Of a stretch of 64,000 nucleotides of DNA, positions 20,279-29,737 are shown piece after piece (the first letter of the stretch is position 1; every line of letters starts with the position of its first letter). Source of the DNA: Celeribacter baekdonensis (GTDB taxonomy: Bacteria; Pseudomonadota; Alphaproteobacteria; Rhodobacterales; Rhodobacteraceae); the NCBI RefSeq assembly GCF_003047105.1, contig NZ_CP028472.1, positions 248,001 through 312,000 of the forward strand. Reading direction: 5' to 3'. Made by a program: the position numbers and the translations under genes. A model generated the notes under the pieces. The model saw nothing but the letters and a program-made list of their open reading frames with translations, was not told where the DNA came from and did not search any database.

Positions 20279-21286
20279 ATGACTCGTTTCGACGGACAGC
20301 CAGCAACGGAGGGCTTGCCTCTTGGGGCGCATCCGCTGTTTTCGAGTGATGATTTGGATGAAACCCGCGACTGCGTGGCGCGGGTGTATTGCGATCATCG
20401 TTTGGAGACCATCGGGTCGGGCCACCTAGCGGCGCGGCACAACCGTCTTGCCGGGCGGTCCCTGTCCATCAATGTCATGACCTATGGTGCCAAAACCCTG
20501 ATTGCGCCGGGCGAGCTTGAACGGTTCTACCTGTTTCAATTTCCAATCCGTGGCTCGGCCTCGGTGGCCAATGGATCGAACCAGCATGAAATTGGCGGTG
20601 GGTTTGGCGGTGTGCTCAACCCGGATGCACCGACCTGCATGATCTGGAGCGAAGGCTGCGTGCAAGTGCTGGTGCAGATAGAGAAGGCGGCCCTGCTCGA
20701 TGCCGCGCGCGCCGAATTTGGTTTGCCCTCTGGTCAGACGCTTCATTTTGACGGTGCCAATGACATGCGCGGCGGCGAAGGCCGTGCCTTTATGAGCGTC
20801 TTGGATTTTGTGATGCGTGAGGCTGAACAGGGGACCAACCTGGTCGATGGAGACACGCTTTTGGCGCGTCAGCTTGAGCGCACGTTGATGATTGGGGTGT
20901 TGCAAACGCAGACCCATAATCTTGATCCAGTGATGAGAGGCGCATCGGGGCCCGTCCCGCGCATCCTCCGCCGGGCCGAAGAGTTCATGCGCGAGAACTT
21001 GCAAAATCCGATCATGATTGAAGACATTGCCCAAGCTGCGGGAACCAGCGTTCGAACCCTGCAAAGTATGTGCCGGGCGCGGTATGGCCGCGCGCCGATG
21101 ACGGTTTTGCGCGATCTGCGGCTTGATCAAGCCTGGGAAGATTTGTCGAACCCAAAGCCGGACACAAGCGTCACGACGGTGGCGATGGCGCTTGGGTTCT
21201 TTCACCTTGGTCGGTTCTCAGAGCATTACCGCGGGAAATTTGGCTGCACCCCGATTGAAACACTGCGCGCTGCCAAACGTCCCTAG
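20279..21286 (+). CDS. AraC-family regulator
   Basis: A 335-aa AraC/XylS-type regulator with an N-terminal ligand-binding domain of the AraC_binding_2 type, as found in many aromatic-degradation activators. The C-terminal double helix-turn-helix spans about residues 235-330 (A-Q-A-A-G-T-S-V-R-T-L-Q near 255). It is divergent from the SDR-StyA-StyB-like operon with a 164-bp gap, so it most likely controls that operon. GGGGAGG precedes the ATG. Confidence 0.88.
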   Translation: MTRFDGQPATEGLPLGAHPLFSSDDLDETRDCVARVYCDHRLETIGSGHLAARHNRLAGRSLSINVMTYGAKTLIAPGELERFYLFQFPIRGSASVANGSNQHEIGGGFGGVLNPDAPTCMIWSEGCVQVLVQIEKAALLDAARAEFGLPSGQTLHFDGANDMRGGEGRAFMSVLDFVMREAEQGTNLVDGDTLLARQLERTLMIGVLQTQTHNLDPVMRGASGPVPRILRRAEEFMRENLQNPIMIEDIAQAAGTSVRTLQSMCRARYGRAPMTVLRDLRLDQAWEDLSNPKPDTSVTTVAMALGFFHLGRFSEHYRGKFGCTPIETLRAAKRP

Positions 21287-21291
21287 GTCAA

Positions 21292-22137
21292 TCAGGCGGA
21301 CTCAGGCATATCATCCCACCACCTTTCGTCCATCTCCGGGCGTGGAATCGCGGACAGCAGACCTTTGGTGATCTCTGAGTGTGGGTGCTCAAAAACGTCT
21401 TCAACGGGGCCTTGGTCCACGATTTCCCCATGGTGCAAAACCACAACCGTGTCGCACAGATGGCGGATCACGGATAAATCATGGCTGATAAAGGCCAAGG
21501 TCAGCCCCATATCCCGCGCCAGTTCGGCCAGGAGCGACAACACCTGTGCCTGACTGGACACATCGAGACCAGAGACGATTTCATCGGCCAAAATGAACCG
21601 CGGCTCCAAAGCGATTGCCCGCGCAATCCCGACACGTTGCCGTTGTCCGCCGGACAGTTCGTGCGGATAGCGATCGGCAAAATGCGCAGACAGGCCAACC
21701 TTTTCCAAGGCTCGGATGGCATCGCTGCGTCCGCCACCCCGACCATAGCGTTTCATCGGTTGGGCAATGATACGCCACACCTTGTGGCGGGGGTTGAGCG
21801 ATGACATCGGGTCCTGAAAAATCATTTGCAGATCCCGGCGCAGCGGCCGCAGGGCGGCCTCATCCAGTGCGCCAATGTCTTTGCCGTCAAACAGAACCTG
21901 ACCGGACTCGGGGGCTAACAAGCGCACCAGAATGCGCCCAAAGGTCGACTTTCCCGATCCACTTTCTCCGACAATTCCTGTGATACGCCCCTCTGGGATG
22001 TCAAGGCTGAGACCTTTGAGAACCTCGACACGCGGAGCCGGACCAAACAGGGGTTTATGGGCACGATCCGCAAAAGACAGGCGCAGATCGCGGATGGAAA
22101 ACAGGGCAGGGGGCGTGGGGTGCGTCATCTGGTTCAT
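21292..22137 (-). CDS. Peptide-type ABC transporter ATP-binding protein (OppF-like)
   Basis: An ATPase (281 aa) of the oligopeptide/nickel importer family: Walker A G-E-S-G-S-G-K-S near residue 57, signature L-S-G-G-Q near 160, Walker B near 180 and a switch His in I-S-H-D. It is the last gene of a leftward operon whose neighbours overlap by 4 bp. With the other four genes it powers uptake of a small solute from the periplasm. Confidence 0.93.
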   Translation of the reverse strand: MNQMTHPTPPALFSIRDLRLSFADRAHKPLFGPAPRVEVLKGLSLDIPEGRITGIVGESGSGKSTFGRILVRLLAPESGQVLFDGKDIGALDEAALRPLRRDLQMIFQDPMSSLNPRHKVWRIIAQPMKRYGRGGGRSDAIRALEKVGLSAHFADRYPHELSGGQRQRVGIARAIALEPRFILADEIVSGLDVSSQAQVLSLLAELARDMGLTLAFISHDLSVIRHLCDTVVVLHHGEIVDQGPVEDVFEHPHSEITKGLLSAIPRPEMDERWWDDMPESA

Positions 22138-23033
22138 CGGCGACCTCTCTGAGCATAAAGGGCATCTGCGGCCAGTGTTTCGCGGTGCAATTCGGTGATC
22201 AGTGCCGCAGGCACCGGTTGAAACGGCTCGGCGCTGACGTTTGGTGTCGGCGTCGCGGCGATGAGGGCCTGTGTGTACGGATGCGCAGGGTTTTCAAAAA
22301 CGGTCCGCGTTGCGGCATCCTCGATCACGCGCCCGGCAAAGAGCACGGTGACTTTTTGGCTGATCTTGGCCACCACGCCCATGTCATGGGTGACAAACAA
22401 AACGGCGGTGCCGGTTTCCCGCTGCAATTCACGAATGAGACGTAGAATTTGTTTTTGAACCGTCACATCCAACGCCGTGGTGGGTTCGTCGGCCACGATC
22501 AGGCGCGGGGAGGGCGCAAAGGCCGCAGCAATCAAAATCCGCTGCCGCATCCCACCGGACAGCTCATGCGGATAACTGTGCATCACCCGGTCAGGTGCGC
22601 GAATATGCACGCGGTCCAAAAGCTCGCGGGCACGGGCAAGCGCATGCTGATGGCTCCAACCGTGAATCCGGGTCAAAGGATCGGTGATCTGTGGCCCGAT
22701 TTTACGCACCGGATTGAGCGCGGTCAGCGGGTCTTGCGGAATGAGGGCCGACATCTTGGCCACGGTGTTACGCCGCGTGGTCGGGGACATCGCGTTGAGA
22801 TGCGCCCCCTCCAAGAGAATTTCACCCTCGGTCCTTTTGATCTTATGGGGAAGAATGCCAAGAACGGCCTTGCCGATCATCGACTTTCCGGCCCCGCTTT
22901 CACCAACAAGGGCGCGCACCTCGCCGGGTTCCAATTGCAGCGACACGTTGCGCAAAAGCCGTTGTCCACGCGGTAGGGCGATGTTGAGGTTGATGATGTC
23001 AAGCGTGTGGGCGTGAGCTGTGGTCATGGTCAT
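22134..23033 (-). CDS. Peptide-type ABC transporter ATP-binding protein (OppD-like)
   Basis: The second ATPase of the importer (299 aa), with Walker A G-E-S-G-A-G-K-S near residue 45, L-S-G-G-M-R-Q near 151 and V-T-H-D-M-G near 217. The C-terminal extension with P-Y-T-Q-A-L is typical of the OppD/DppD family. An alternative start lies at 23027. The stop overlaps the OppF-like start by 4 bp. Confidence 0.93.
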   Translation of the reverse strand: MTMTTAHAHTLDIINLNIALPRGQRLLRNVSLQLEPGEVRALVGESGAGKSMIGKAVLGILPHKIKRTEGEILLEGAHLNAMSPTTRRNTVAKMSALIPQDPLTALNPVRKIGPQITDPLTRIHGWSHQHALARARELLDRVHIRAPDRVMHSYPHELSGGMRQRILIAAAFAPSPRLIVADEPTTALDVTVQKQILRLIRELQRETGTAVLFVTHDMGVVAKISQKVTVLFAGRVIEDAATRTVFENPAHPYTQALIAATPTPNVSAEPFQPVPAALITELHRETLAADALYAQRGRR

Positions 23034-23893
23034 TTGAGCACCGGATCAAAACGTTGTTTAAGACCTTCGCCAAGCGTCGAAAAACTCAGAACGGTCATGA
23101 AAAGGGCGATCAGTGGGAACAAAAGCACCCACCATGCAAAGTGGATGGCACCTCGCCCTTCGGCAATCATCGACCCCCAGGTGGGATCATCTGACGAGAT
23201 CGACAGGTTCACAAAGCTCAGGATCGCTTCGACAATCACCGCAATGCCCATTTCCAGCATCAAAAGCGCGATGATCGACGGCATCACATTGGGCAAGATT
23301 TCACTGACCAACGTGGCGGCACGCCGCGCGCCGCCAATCCGGGCGCTGTCGACATAATCCATCCGGGCCTGAACCATGGTTTCGGCCCGGATCACCCGCG
23401 CGAACCGGGTCCAATCAATCAAAGCGATCGCGGCGATGACGGAGCCAAGCCCGGTGCCCATCACGGCCACCAAAAGCACGGCAAACAGGACCGGCGGGAA
23501 GGCCATCCAAATGTCGACCAACCGGGAAATCACCCGGTCGGCCCAACCGCCATAATAGCCCGCAATCAGACCTAGGGCAGAGCCAAAAATCCCCGTGGTC
23601 GTGGCGGCAATCAGACTGACGAAAAGGGCGATGCGCGCGCCGTAAATGATACGCGAGAGGACATCGCGGCCAAGGCTGTCGGTGCCCAGCCAATATCCGG
23701 GTTCACTGCCCGCCATGAAAAACGGCGGAAGGCGTTCCATCATCAAATCTTGGGCCAGAGGGTCGTGCGGCGCAATCAACGGTGCAAACAGAGCCGCCGC
23801 CGCAATCAAGCCGATCCAGAACAGCGGCAACCACAACCGAAAGTTGGTGTCGGTGAGGATCAGCCGGGGGGAATTTGTGGTGACATCAGCCAT
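23030..23893 (-). CDS. Peptide-type ABC transporter permease (OppC-like)
   Basis: An inner-membrane permease (287 aa) of the DppC/OppC type. The N-terminal helix is followed by a periplasmic loop with the family motif L-G-T-D-S-L-G-R-D-V, then further membrane segments carrying the cytoplasmic coupling motif. It overlaps its neighbours by 4 and 8 bp, so translation is coupled. Confidence 0.92.
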   Translation of the reverse strand: MADVTTNSPRLILTDTNFRLWLPLFWIGLIAAAALFAPLIAPHDPLAQDLMMERLPPFFMAGSEPGYWLGTDSLGRDVLSRIIYGARIALFVSLIAATTTGIFGSALGLIAGYYGGWADRVISRLVDIWMAFPPVLFAVLLVAVMGTGLGSVIAAIALIDWTRFARVIRAETMVQARMDYVDSARIGGARRAATLVSEILPNVMPSIIALLMLEMGIAVIVEAILSFVNLSISSDDPTWGSMIAEGRGAIHFAWWVLLFPLIALFMTVLSFSTLGEGLKQRFDPVLK

Positions 23894-24893
23894 GGCGCAA
23901 CCTCGGGTTCAGGAATGTGTATGAGAGATCGACCAACAGGTTGATCACGGTAAAGAGCGCGGCAAAGAGCAACACAATGCCTTGGATGAGCGGAAGGTCA
24001 CGGTTGATCACGGCATCAATGGCCATGTTGCCAAGCCCCTCAAAGGCGAACAGGCGTTCGACAATCACGGTGCCGCCGATGAGAAAGGTGAACTGAACCC
24101 CCACAAGCGCCAAGGTTGGCAAGGCGGCATTGCGCAGGGCTTCGCGCAAGATCACTGCGGTCTCTGAAAAGCCGCGCACCCGCGCCAGCGTTGTGTAATC
24201 CTGCGTCAACGCCTCTTTGAGGTTCTGTTTCAACAGTTGCGCGATCATCGCGGCCAAAGGCAGCGCCAGCGACATCGCAGGCATGAGCATATGCGATAAG
24301 GTTGAGCCAACGACGTCGAGCCGCCCCCGCAGCAACCCTTCGAAAATGTAGAAATTCGTTGTGAAATCAATGTCGATGCGGGGATCAACACGGCCCGAGA
24401 TCGACAGGACCGGCCAGAGCACACCAAACACCAAAACAAAGATCAGACCCCAGAGAAAATCCGGCACCGACAAAATCGCGCCACTCGTCAGATCAAGCCC
24501 AACTTCTGTCCCTGTCCCACGTTTGCGGGCCCCGATGACGGCGACACACCCGCCAAGCATCAGCGCGAGCAACAGCGCCACACTGGACAGTTCGAGTGTC
24601 GCGGGCAATCGACCCAGCACAAGCTCGGCCACCGGTTGGCGCAGGGTGATAGAGGTGCCAAAATCGCCATGCAAGACGCCGCCCAACCAAATGATGAATT
24701 GTTCGATCAGGCTTTTGTCAAAGCCATAGACCGCGTTGAGGGCGGCAATGTCTTTTTCCGTCGCGCCGGGCGGCAACATCATGGCAATCGGATTTCCGGG
24801 GGCAACGCGGACGAGGATAAAGACCACAACAGCCACGCCAAAAAGCGTGATCGCAGTCGTCAACAGCCGCACAAAGACGGTTTTCAGGAGCAT
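23886..24893 (-). CDS. Peptide-type ABC transporter permease (OppB-like)
   Basis: An inner-membrane permease (335 aa) of the DppB/OppB type, with an N-terminal membrane anchor, the periplasmic motif G-D-F-G-T-S near residue 95, and several transmembrane helices. It forms the channel with the OppC-like protein. Confidence 0.92.
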   Translation of the reverse strand: MLLKTVFVRLLTTAITLFGVAVVVFILVRVAPGNPIAMMLPPGATEKDIAALNAVYGFDKSLIEQFIIWLGGVLHGDFGTSITLRQPVAELVLGRLPATLELSSVALLLALMLGGCVAVIGARKRGTGTEVGLDLTSGAILSVPDFLWGLIFVLVFGVLWPVLSISGRVDPRIDIDFTTNFYIFEGLLRGRLDVVGSTLSHMLMPAMSLALPLAAMIAQLLKQNLKEALTQDYTTLARVRGFSETAVILREALRNAALPTLALVGVQFTFLIGGTVIVERLFAFEGLGNMAIDAVINRDLPLIQGIVLLFAALFTVINLLVDLSYTFLNPRLRHG

Positions 24894-24960
24894 GGGGTTC
24901 TCACATGAATTAGGGCCCGGGCCGCAGGCTATGCGGACCGGGTGCTTGGCCTGATGGGTC

Positions 24961-26499
24961 TCAGGATTTGGTCATGGCTTGGGGCAGCAAGTCGCCAGAC
25001 GTGTAGGGCACCACATTCACCGTGGACGCGTAGACGATCGGCATCACATATTGCAAAATCGGGATGACATAGCCCTCTTCGGCGATGTAGCGCGACACAT
25101 CTTTGTAGCCCTGAATGCGTTTGTCTTCGTCGGCTTCGACAAAAAGCGGACCAATTTTTTCAACCAAATCAGGGCTGTCCCACACCGCATGGGGCGACGG
25201 GCCGAACATTGAGAACCCTGTGGAGGTCGAGGGATCCCCGATCGAGTTGCCCCAGTTGTAAAACGCTGCCGGGGCCAAGGTATCAGAGGCGCGCAGCTCA
25301 TAGTGCTTGGCGATCTCATAGACCTCAATTTCGGCTTCGATCCCAACCTTGCGCCACATGCCAACGATGGCTTGGATCATCTCGTAATCCTTGGGTTTGA
25401 ACCCGCGTGTGGTTTGAATGGTAAAGCGCACCGGATTGTCGGTGGAATAGCCGGATGCGGCCAAAAGCTCTTTGGATTTTTCAGGGTCGTATTCCACCAC
25501 GATGCTGTCGTCATAGGCGGCGTAGCCGGGCACTTCGAGGGTGGACAGGGCCACGCCATATCCGCGCAACAGGCGATCAATGATGAGCTGTTTGTCAATC
25601 GCGTGATGGGCGGCAAGGCGGACGTTCTTGTCCAACATCACGTCAATGTCGTTCAGAAAAATCATACCAATATCGGTGATCGGCACGGCCACACCGTACA
25701 GGCCGTCTTTGGCGATCAAACGGTCGTATTCCTCATAAGGCATGTTCGAGGTCACATCGACATTGCCCGATTCAATTTCTGCCACACGCGAGGCGGCATC
25801 GGTGACGAATTTGAGGGTCACGGTGTCAAACTCTGGTGCGCCACCCCAATAATCCGCAAAGGCCTTGAGCCGCACATAGGCCCCCTGCTCAAAAGCATCG
25901 ACCATATAGGGGCCAGTGCCGATGGGTGCCTTTTCAAACCCGTCTGATCCAACCTCTTCGTAGTATTTCTTCGGTAGGACAAAGGCGGTCAGGAAGGCCA
26001 TCCATTTGAACAACGCCGGTTCAAAGTTGAACACATCGCCGGTGATCACATTGCCCTCAATGGAAAAGTTGCCAATTTTCGACCAGACGAATTGCATCGG
26101 GTTCCCGGTTTCGGGATTTGCCGCGCGGGTCAGGGACCACACCACATCCTCGGGGGTGAAATCGTCGCCGTTGTGCCATTTGACGCCTTCGCGGACGGTC
26201 ATGGTGATCTTGGTTTTGTCGTCATTGAAACCCCATTCGGTCAAAAGGCCGGGGCCAAACGACAGGTCAGGGGCTTGGTCGATGAAACGGTCGAACACGG
26301 CGAGATAGATGGATTGCAGCGCCGGGTTAACCGCCGCCGGGCCCGTGGTCGGGTCCCAGCTTTGCACCGGAATATTATAGGCGATGGTCAGGCTGTCGGC
26401 ACTCTGTGCCAAAACAGGTGCACCCGTTGCGATCAAGGCGGTCAGGGCCGCCGATGCGCCGATAAATCCGCGCCGTGTCAGTTGTGTCTTTGCAGTCAT
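24961..26499 (-). CDS. ABC transporter solute-binding protein, family 5
   Basis: A periplasmic binding protein (512 aa) of the oligopeptide/dipeptide family. The signal carries a Tat-like T-R-R-G-F (about residues 8-12) and a hydrophobic stretch ending A-L-A near 32. Family 5 motifs such as W-H-N-G-D-D-F-T-P-E-D-V-V are present. The start at 26499 is chosen because GGGAG lies 8 nt upstream. The ligand is unknown; in this gene neighbourhood an aromatic or indolic acid, or an amino-acid conjugate, is more likely than a true peptide, but that is inference. Confidence 0.9.
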   Translation of the reverse strand: MTAKTQLTRRGFIGASAALTALIATGAPVLAQSADSLTIAYNIPVQSWDPTTGPAAVNPALQSIYLAVFDRFIDQAPDLSFGPGLLTEWGFNDDKTKITMTVREGVKWHNGDDFTPEDVVWSLTRAANPETGNPMQFVWSKIGNFSIEGNVITGDVFNFEPALFKWMAFLTAFVLPKKYYEEVGSDGFEKAPIGTGPYMVDAFEQGAYVRLKAFADYWGGAPEFDTVTLKFVTDAASRVAEIESGNVDVTSNMPYEEYDRLIAKDGLYGVAVPITDIGMIFLNDIDVMLDKNVRLAAHHAIDKQLIIDRLLRGYGVALSTLEVPGYAAYDDSIVVEYDPEKSKELLAASGYSTDNPVRFTIQTTRGFKPKDYEMIQAIVGMWRKVGIEAEIEVYEIAKHYELRASDTLAPAAFYNWGNSIGDPSTSTGFSMFGPSPHAVWDSPDLVEKIGPLFVEADEDKRIQGYKDVSRYIAEEGYVIPILQYVMPIVYASTVNVVPYTSGDLLPQAMTKS

Positions 26500-26569
26500 A
26501 TGCGAAGCTCCCATTGGTTGAAGATGGCCCATTTTCGGGCTCTGTTTCTGACGATAGTTTGAGCATATA

Positions 26570-26594
26570 AAGTTTAAAGTTAAAGCATAAACTT
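26570..26594. promoter_or_regulatory. AT-rich inverted repeat upstream of the ABC importer operon
   Basis: AAGTTTA (26570-26576) and TAAACTT (26588-26594) form 7-bp inverted arms separated by 11 nt, about 70 bp upstream of the binding-protein start. Very similar arms occur upstream of the isatin hydrolase gene (34771-34796), which suggests a shared regulator, perhaps one of the MarR proteins. Confidence 0.45.
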
Positions 26595-26627
26595 AGAACT
26601 CAAACGACATTGATGTCGATTTGTCTG

Positions 26628-28172
26628 TCACTTGATCATTTGTGCCGCAAAAAATCCCGATCCGGCACCGGTCCCGGCTCCCGGCCAGGTCGCGGCACCA
26701 ATCATATGCAGCCCCTCTATCGGCGTGTGTCCGTCGGCAAAGCCGCGCACAGGGCGAAAGAGAAAGTTCTGGCTCAGGTGATGAGAGCCACAGATTTGAT
26801 CGCCGCCAACGAGATTGGGGTTTTCCGCCTCGAGATCGAGCGGCGAGACAAGCGACTGTGCGCGGATGGTGGCGCGAAACCCGGGCGCTTGCTCTTCGAT
26901 CAGATCAAGCGCGCGTTCTGCCATCAGAACCTTTGCATCTTCCCAATTTTGTGAGGTAATTTCTCCTTTTGCATCGCCTTTGATCTCCGCCGGAACCACC
27001 CGGACCTGAACCCAAAGCGTGTGCTTTCCATCCGGCGCACGCGTGGGGTCGAACACTGTCGGCTGACCGACGACAAGAAGCGGCGTGTCCGGCAAAAGCC
27101 CGGCAAGCGCTTGGGTATAGGTGCGCGAGGCGGTGTCAATGTCGCGCCCGATATGGACATATGCGAAGCTGCCAAGCGCCTTAGCCGCCCATGGCACAGG
27201 GCCGTCCAAGGCAAGATGGATCATCATTGTTCCGGGCGCATGACGGAATTTTTCGAGACCTGTGTCAAATCGCGCATCCTGTGTGCCACCCGTGAGGCGC
27301 AGCAGGTGTTTTGGGGCCAGACCTGCCAAAATGGTTGAGGCTTCGACCTTTTTGCCATTCACGACAACGCCTGTGGCCCTGCCATTTGTGTGCAGGATCT
27401 CTGTCACATCGGCGTTGCATTCGACGGTACCGCCGCGCGCCTCAATCATGGTGACCAATGCGCGAGTAGCAACATCGGCACCACCCTGACCAATCACCAT
27501 CCCCATGGCCTGACCACCCATGGCTTCGAGATAGGGGAAAATCGCACCGCCGGCGATGTCGGGGGCAAAATCAAGGTGCATCCCCCATGTTGAAAGCGCG
27601 GTGCGCAGGCGCGGGTCTTCAAAGGTCTCTTCCAACCACGCGCGCGGCGAGTTTGTCAAAAATTGCGCCACCTCAAGACTTTTCGCCGTCCCCAGAGACC
27701 GCCATGTTTTCCAGATGAATTTGAGCAGGGGCCAGCGTTGCATCGGGGTGCCAAGCAACCCACCGACCACACCGGCGCGGGCGGGAAACGCCGCCATCAG
27801 GTCGCGCCATGTCGCCTTGTCTCTGTCGGAGGCAAAGGTGGACAGTGTCTCCTCCACATCCGTGGTCACGCCGACATAATCGCCCGGCGCCATCGCCTGT
27901 GCAAAGGGGCGCGAGATGGGGACAAATGCCATTCCATGCCGTGCCATTTCCTCCCCGTGGCGGGCCATAAAGGCCGAGCCTGCGAACATCGACAGGTTCA
28001 TCGCCGCGACATCGTGACGAAAGCCGGGGAGGGTCAACTCTTCGGTGCGCACCGCGCCGCCGGGGGTTGGCGCGCGCTCGAAAACACGAACCTTTTTGCC
28101 CCTTGCGGCCAGATCGGCCGCAGCGACAAGGCCGTTGATCCCGGCCCCAATGATGACGATCGGCGTGCTCAT
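26628..28172 (-). CDS. FAD-dependent oxidoreductase, phytoene-desaturase type (copy 2)
   Basis: A flavoprotein (514 aa) of the phytoene desaturase/amine oxidase superfamily, with the N-terminal FAD motif G-A-G-I-N-G-L (about residues 9-15) and the C-terminal W-P-G-A-G-T-G-A-G-S-G near 495. It is clearly paralogous to the enzyme at 32336-33901 in motif order and C-terminus. The start lies 3 bp after the IorB-like stop, so the two are co-translated. Its reaction is unknown; it could pass electrons to or from the IorAB-like enzyme or dehydrogenate an indoline intermediate. Confidence 0.82.
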   Translation of the reverse strand: MSTPIVIIGAGINGLVAAADLAARGKKVRVFERAPTPGGAVRTEELTLPGFRHDVAAMNLSMFAGSAFMARHGEEMARHGMAFVPISRPFAQAMAPGDYVGVTTDVEETLSTFASDRDKATWRDLMAAFPARAGVVGGLLGTPMQRWPLLKFIWKTWRSLGTAKSLEVAQFLTNSPRAWLEETFEDPRLRTALSTWGMHLDFAPDIAGGAIFPYLEAMGGQAMGMVIGQGGADVATRALVTMIEARGGTVECNADVTEILHTNGRATGVVVNGKKVEASTILAGLAPKHLLRLTGGTQDARFDTGLEKFRHAPGTMMIHLALDGPVPWAAKALGSFAYVHIGRDIDTASRTYTQALAGLLPDTPLLVVGQPTVFDPTRAPDGKHTLWVQVRVVPAEIKGDAKGEITSQNWEDAKVLMAERALDLIEEQAPGFRATIRAQSLVSPLDLEAENPNLVGGDQICGSHHLSQNFLFRPVRGFADGHTPIEGLHMIGAATWPGAGTGAGSGFFAAQMIK

Positions 28173-28175
28173 CCC

Positions 28176-29726
28176 TTACCCCGCAAAGCTTTTGACAGTG
28201 GCCAAAGCCCCATCAAGTTTGTCGCCTTTGACATCGTCGAGGGCCGCGACGCGCAAACGACGCATCCAGTCGGCAGCATCATTGCGGCCCTTTAAGAGAT
28301 CAAGCGCGCCCATCACGCGGGCAAATTTCGACAGGCCACGGGCATGGGTGTCGGAATAGCCCTTGATCAGGCGATAATTGGCCAGCACTTCACAGGCGAG
28401 TGCCGGGTCGGTTTTGGCCACGTCCATAGCCGTGTTGAACCATGCGGTCATATGCGCCATCTCACTTTCATGACGTAGCAATGTGCGGCGGATCGGACGC
28501 AGGGAAGACACCACCCAAAGCATCATAAAGCCGCGCAAACTATCGGTGCGAATGCGCCGGCCTTTATCGAAACGCTTGGTGTAAAACGCTTCAATGCCTT
28601 TGCGTCTTTGCAGCCATTTCCCCATGGATTTGGGCAAGGTCGTGGTGAATTCCTCAAAGCGCGGGTGAAAATATTCGGTGAGCATCAGGACTTGATCGTC
28701 TTTGACGACCACCTCGTCTTTGACGCGCTCAAACCGCGATGCCCGTGTTTTGATATCCGCGACCCGCAACAGATCATCATAACACAATGCGCGGGCGCAA
28801 TATTTGGCGGCATTTACGCTGAGATCAAACGGTGCGGCATCCAGCGCGACCATCTTTTCGACCATGTCGAGATAGTCTGCGCCATAAGCAACATCTTGGT
28901 AGTCCACGACTTTTTTCAAACCCAGGGCCGTCATCTCCTTGACCGCATCCGGCAGGGCCGCAACGCGGGCCTCAAGGGCGGCCCATTTGGCGGCGAGCTT
29001 TTGCGGGATATGCAACACCGGAACGATCGGGGCGGTGGCTTCTTCTGGGAGCGGCGCAGATTTGGTGCCTTTTGCAATCTCGTAGGCCTCGCCAAACGCC
29101 CGCAAACTTGCCTCAACACCACGACCAGAGCCACGGATCACGTCCTCAAAACTGTCGCGCGGAAACGGCAGCGCGCCTGATCCCGCCAACGCGCCAAGCA
29201 AGGACGACGAAATCACCGACCCGGCTTTTTTCGCCACGCTTTCCATATCAAAGGCGACGACATGATCCGCCGCGATGCCCATGGCGGCGACCACGTCTGC
29301 GCCATCGACGCGACCGTCGCCGGGGTTGATTTTTTCCGACACGGCAGCGATGCGGTGGGTGGAGGTGATCAACGTGGTGCGGCCCGGCGTCACAAAACCG
29401 CGCATGATCGCCCGCCCGCCTTCCATCAATTCCGAGGCGATGAGAATGTCGACGTCCCCAATCGAGGGGGATAGGGAGAACACCGGCGCGCGGCCTGTGT
29501 CGCGGCACATTTCAACATAGTAAATGGTTGCGCCCGTCCGCTGGGCCACGCCCGCGACCGAGGTGGATTGGGCGCGATAGCCGTTGGCTTCGGCCACGGC
29601 CACAATCCAGTTGGTGAGCACGCCGCCGCCTTGCCCGCCAACAGCCAGTGCGGCCAAGGTAATGACTTTTTCTCCGTCAGGGCCGGGAGAGCGGCGGGCG
29701 ACAATCGGGTTTGCTTGGATGTTCAT
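28176..29726 (-). CDS. iorB: Indolepyruvate oxidoreductase beta-type subunit with C-terminal extension
   Basis: A 516-aa protein. The first 200 residues form the gamma-type domain of 2-oxoacid:ferredoxin oxidoreductases (G-G-Q-G-G-G near residue 30 and the conserved R-T-G-A near 63). The remaining 300 residues match the long extension (DUF6537-like) found in IorA-IorB fusion proteins. Stand-alone IorB is only about 200 aa, so this is the long form. It starts 11 bp after the IorA stop codon. The start at 29726 (M-N-I-Q) is chosen because the upstream codons lie inside iorA. Confidence 0.85.
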   Translation of the reverse strand: MNIQANPIVARRSPGPDGEKVITLAALAVGGQGGGVLTNWIVAVAEANGYRAQSTSVAGVAQRTGATIYYVEMCRDTGRAPVFSLSPSIGDVDILIASELMEGGRAIMRGFVTPGRTTLITSTHRIAAVSEKINPGDGRVDGADVVAAMGIAADHVVAFDMESVAKKAGSVISSSLLGALAGSGALPFPRDSFEDVIRGSGRGVEASLRAFGEAYEIAKGTKSAPLPEEATAPIVPVLHIPQKLAAKWAALEARVAALPDAVKEMTALGLKKVVDYQDVAYGADYLDMVEKMVALDAAPFDLSVNAAKYCARALCYDDLLRVADIKTRASRFERVKDEVVVKDDQVLMLTEYFHPRFEEFTTTLPKSMGKWLQRRKGIEAFYTKRFDKGRRIRTDSLRGFMMLWVVSSLRPIRRTLLRHESEMAHMTAWFNTAMDVAKTDPALACEVLANYRLIKGYSDTHARGLSKFARVMGALDLLKGRNDAADWMRRLRVAALDDVKGDKLDGALATVKSFAG

Positions 29727-29737
29727 GAGGCGGTTCC

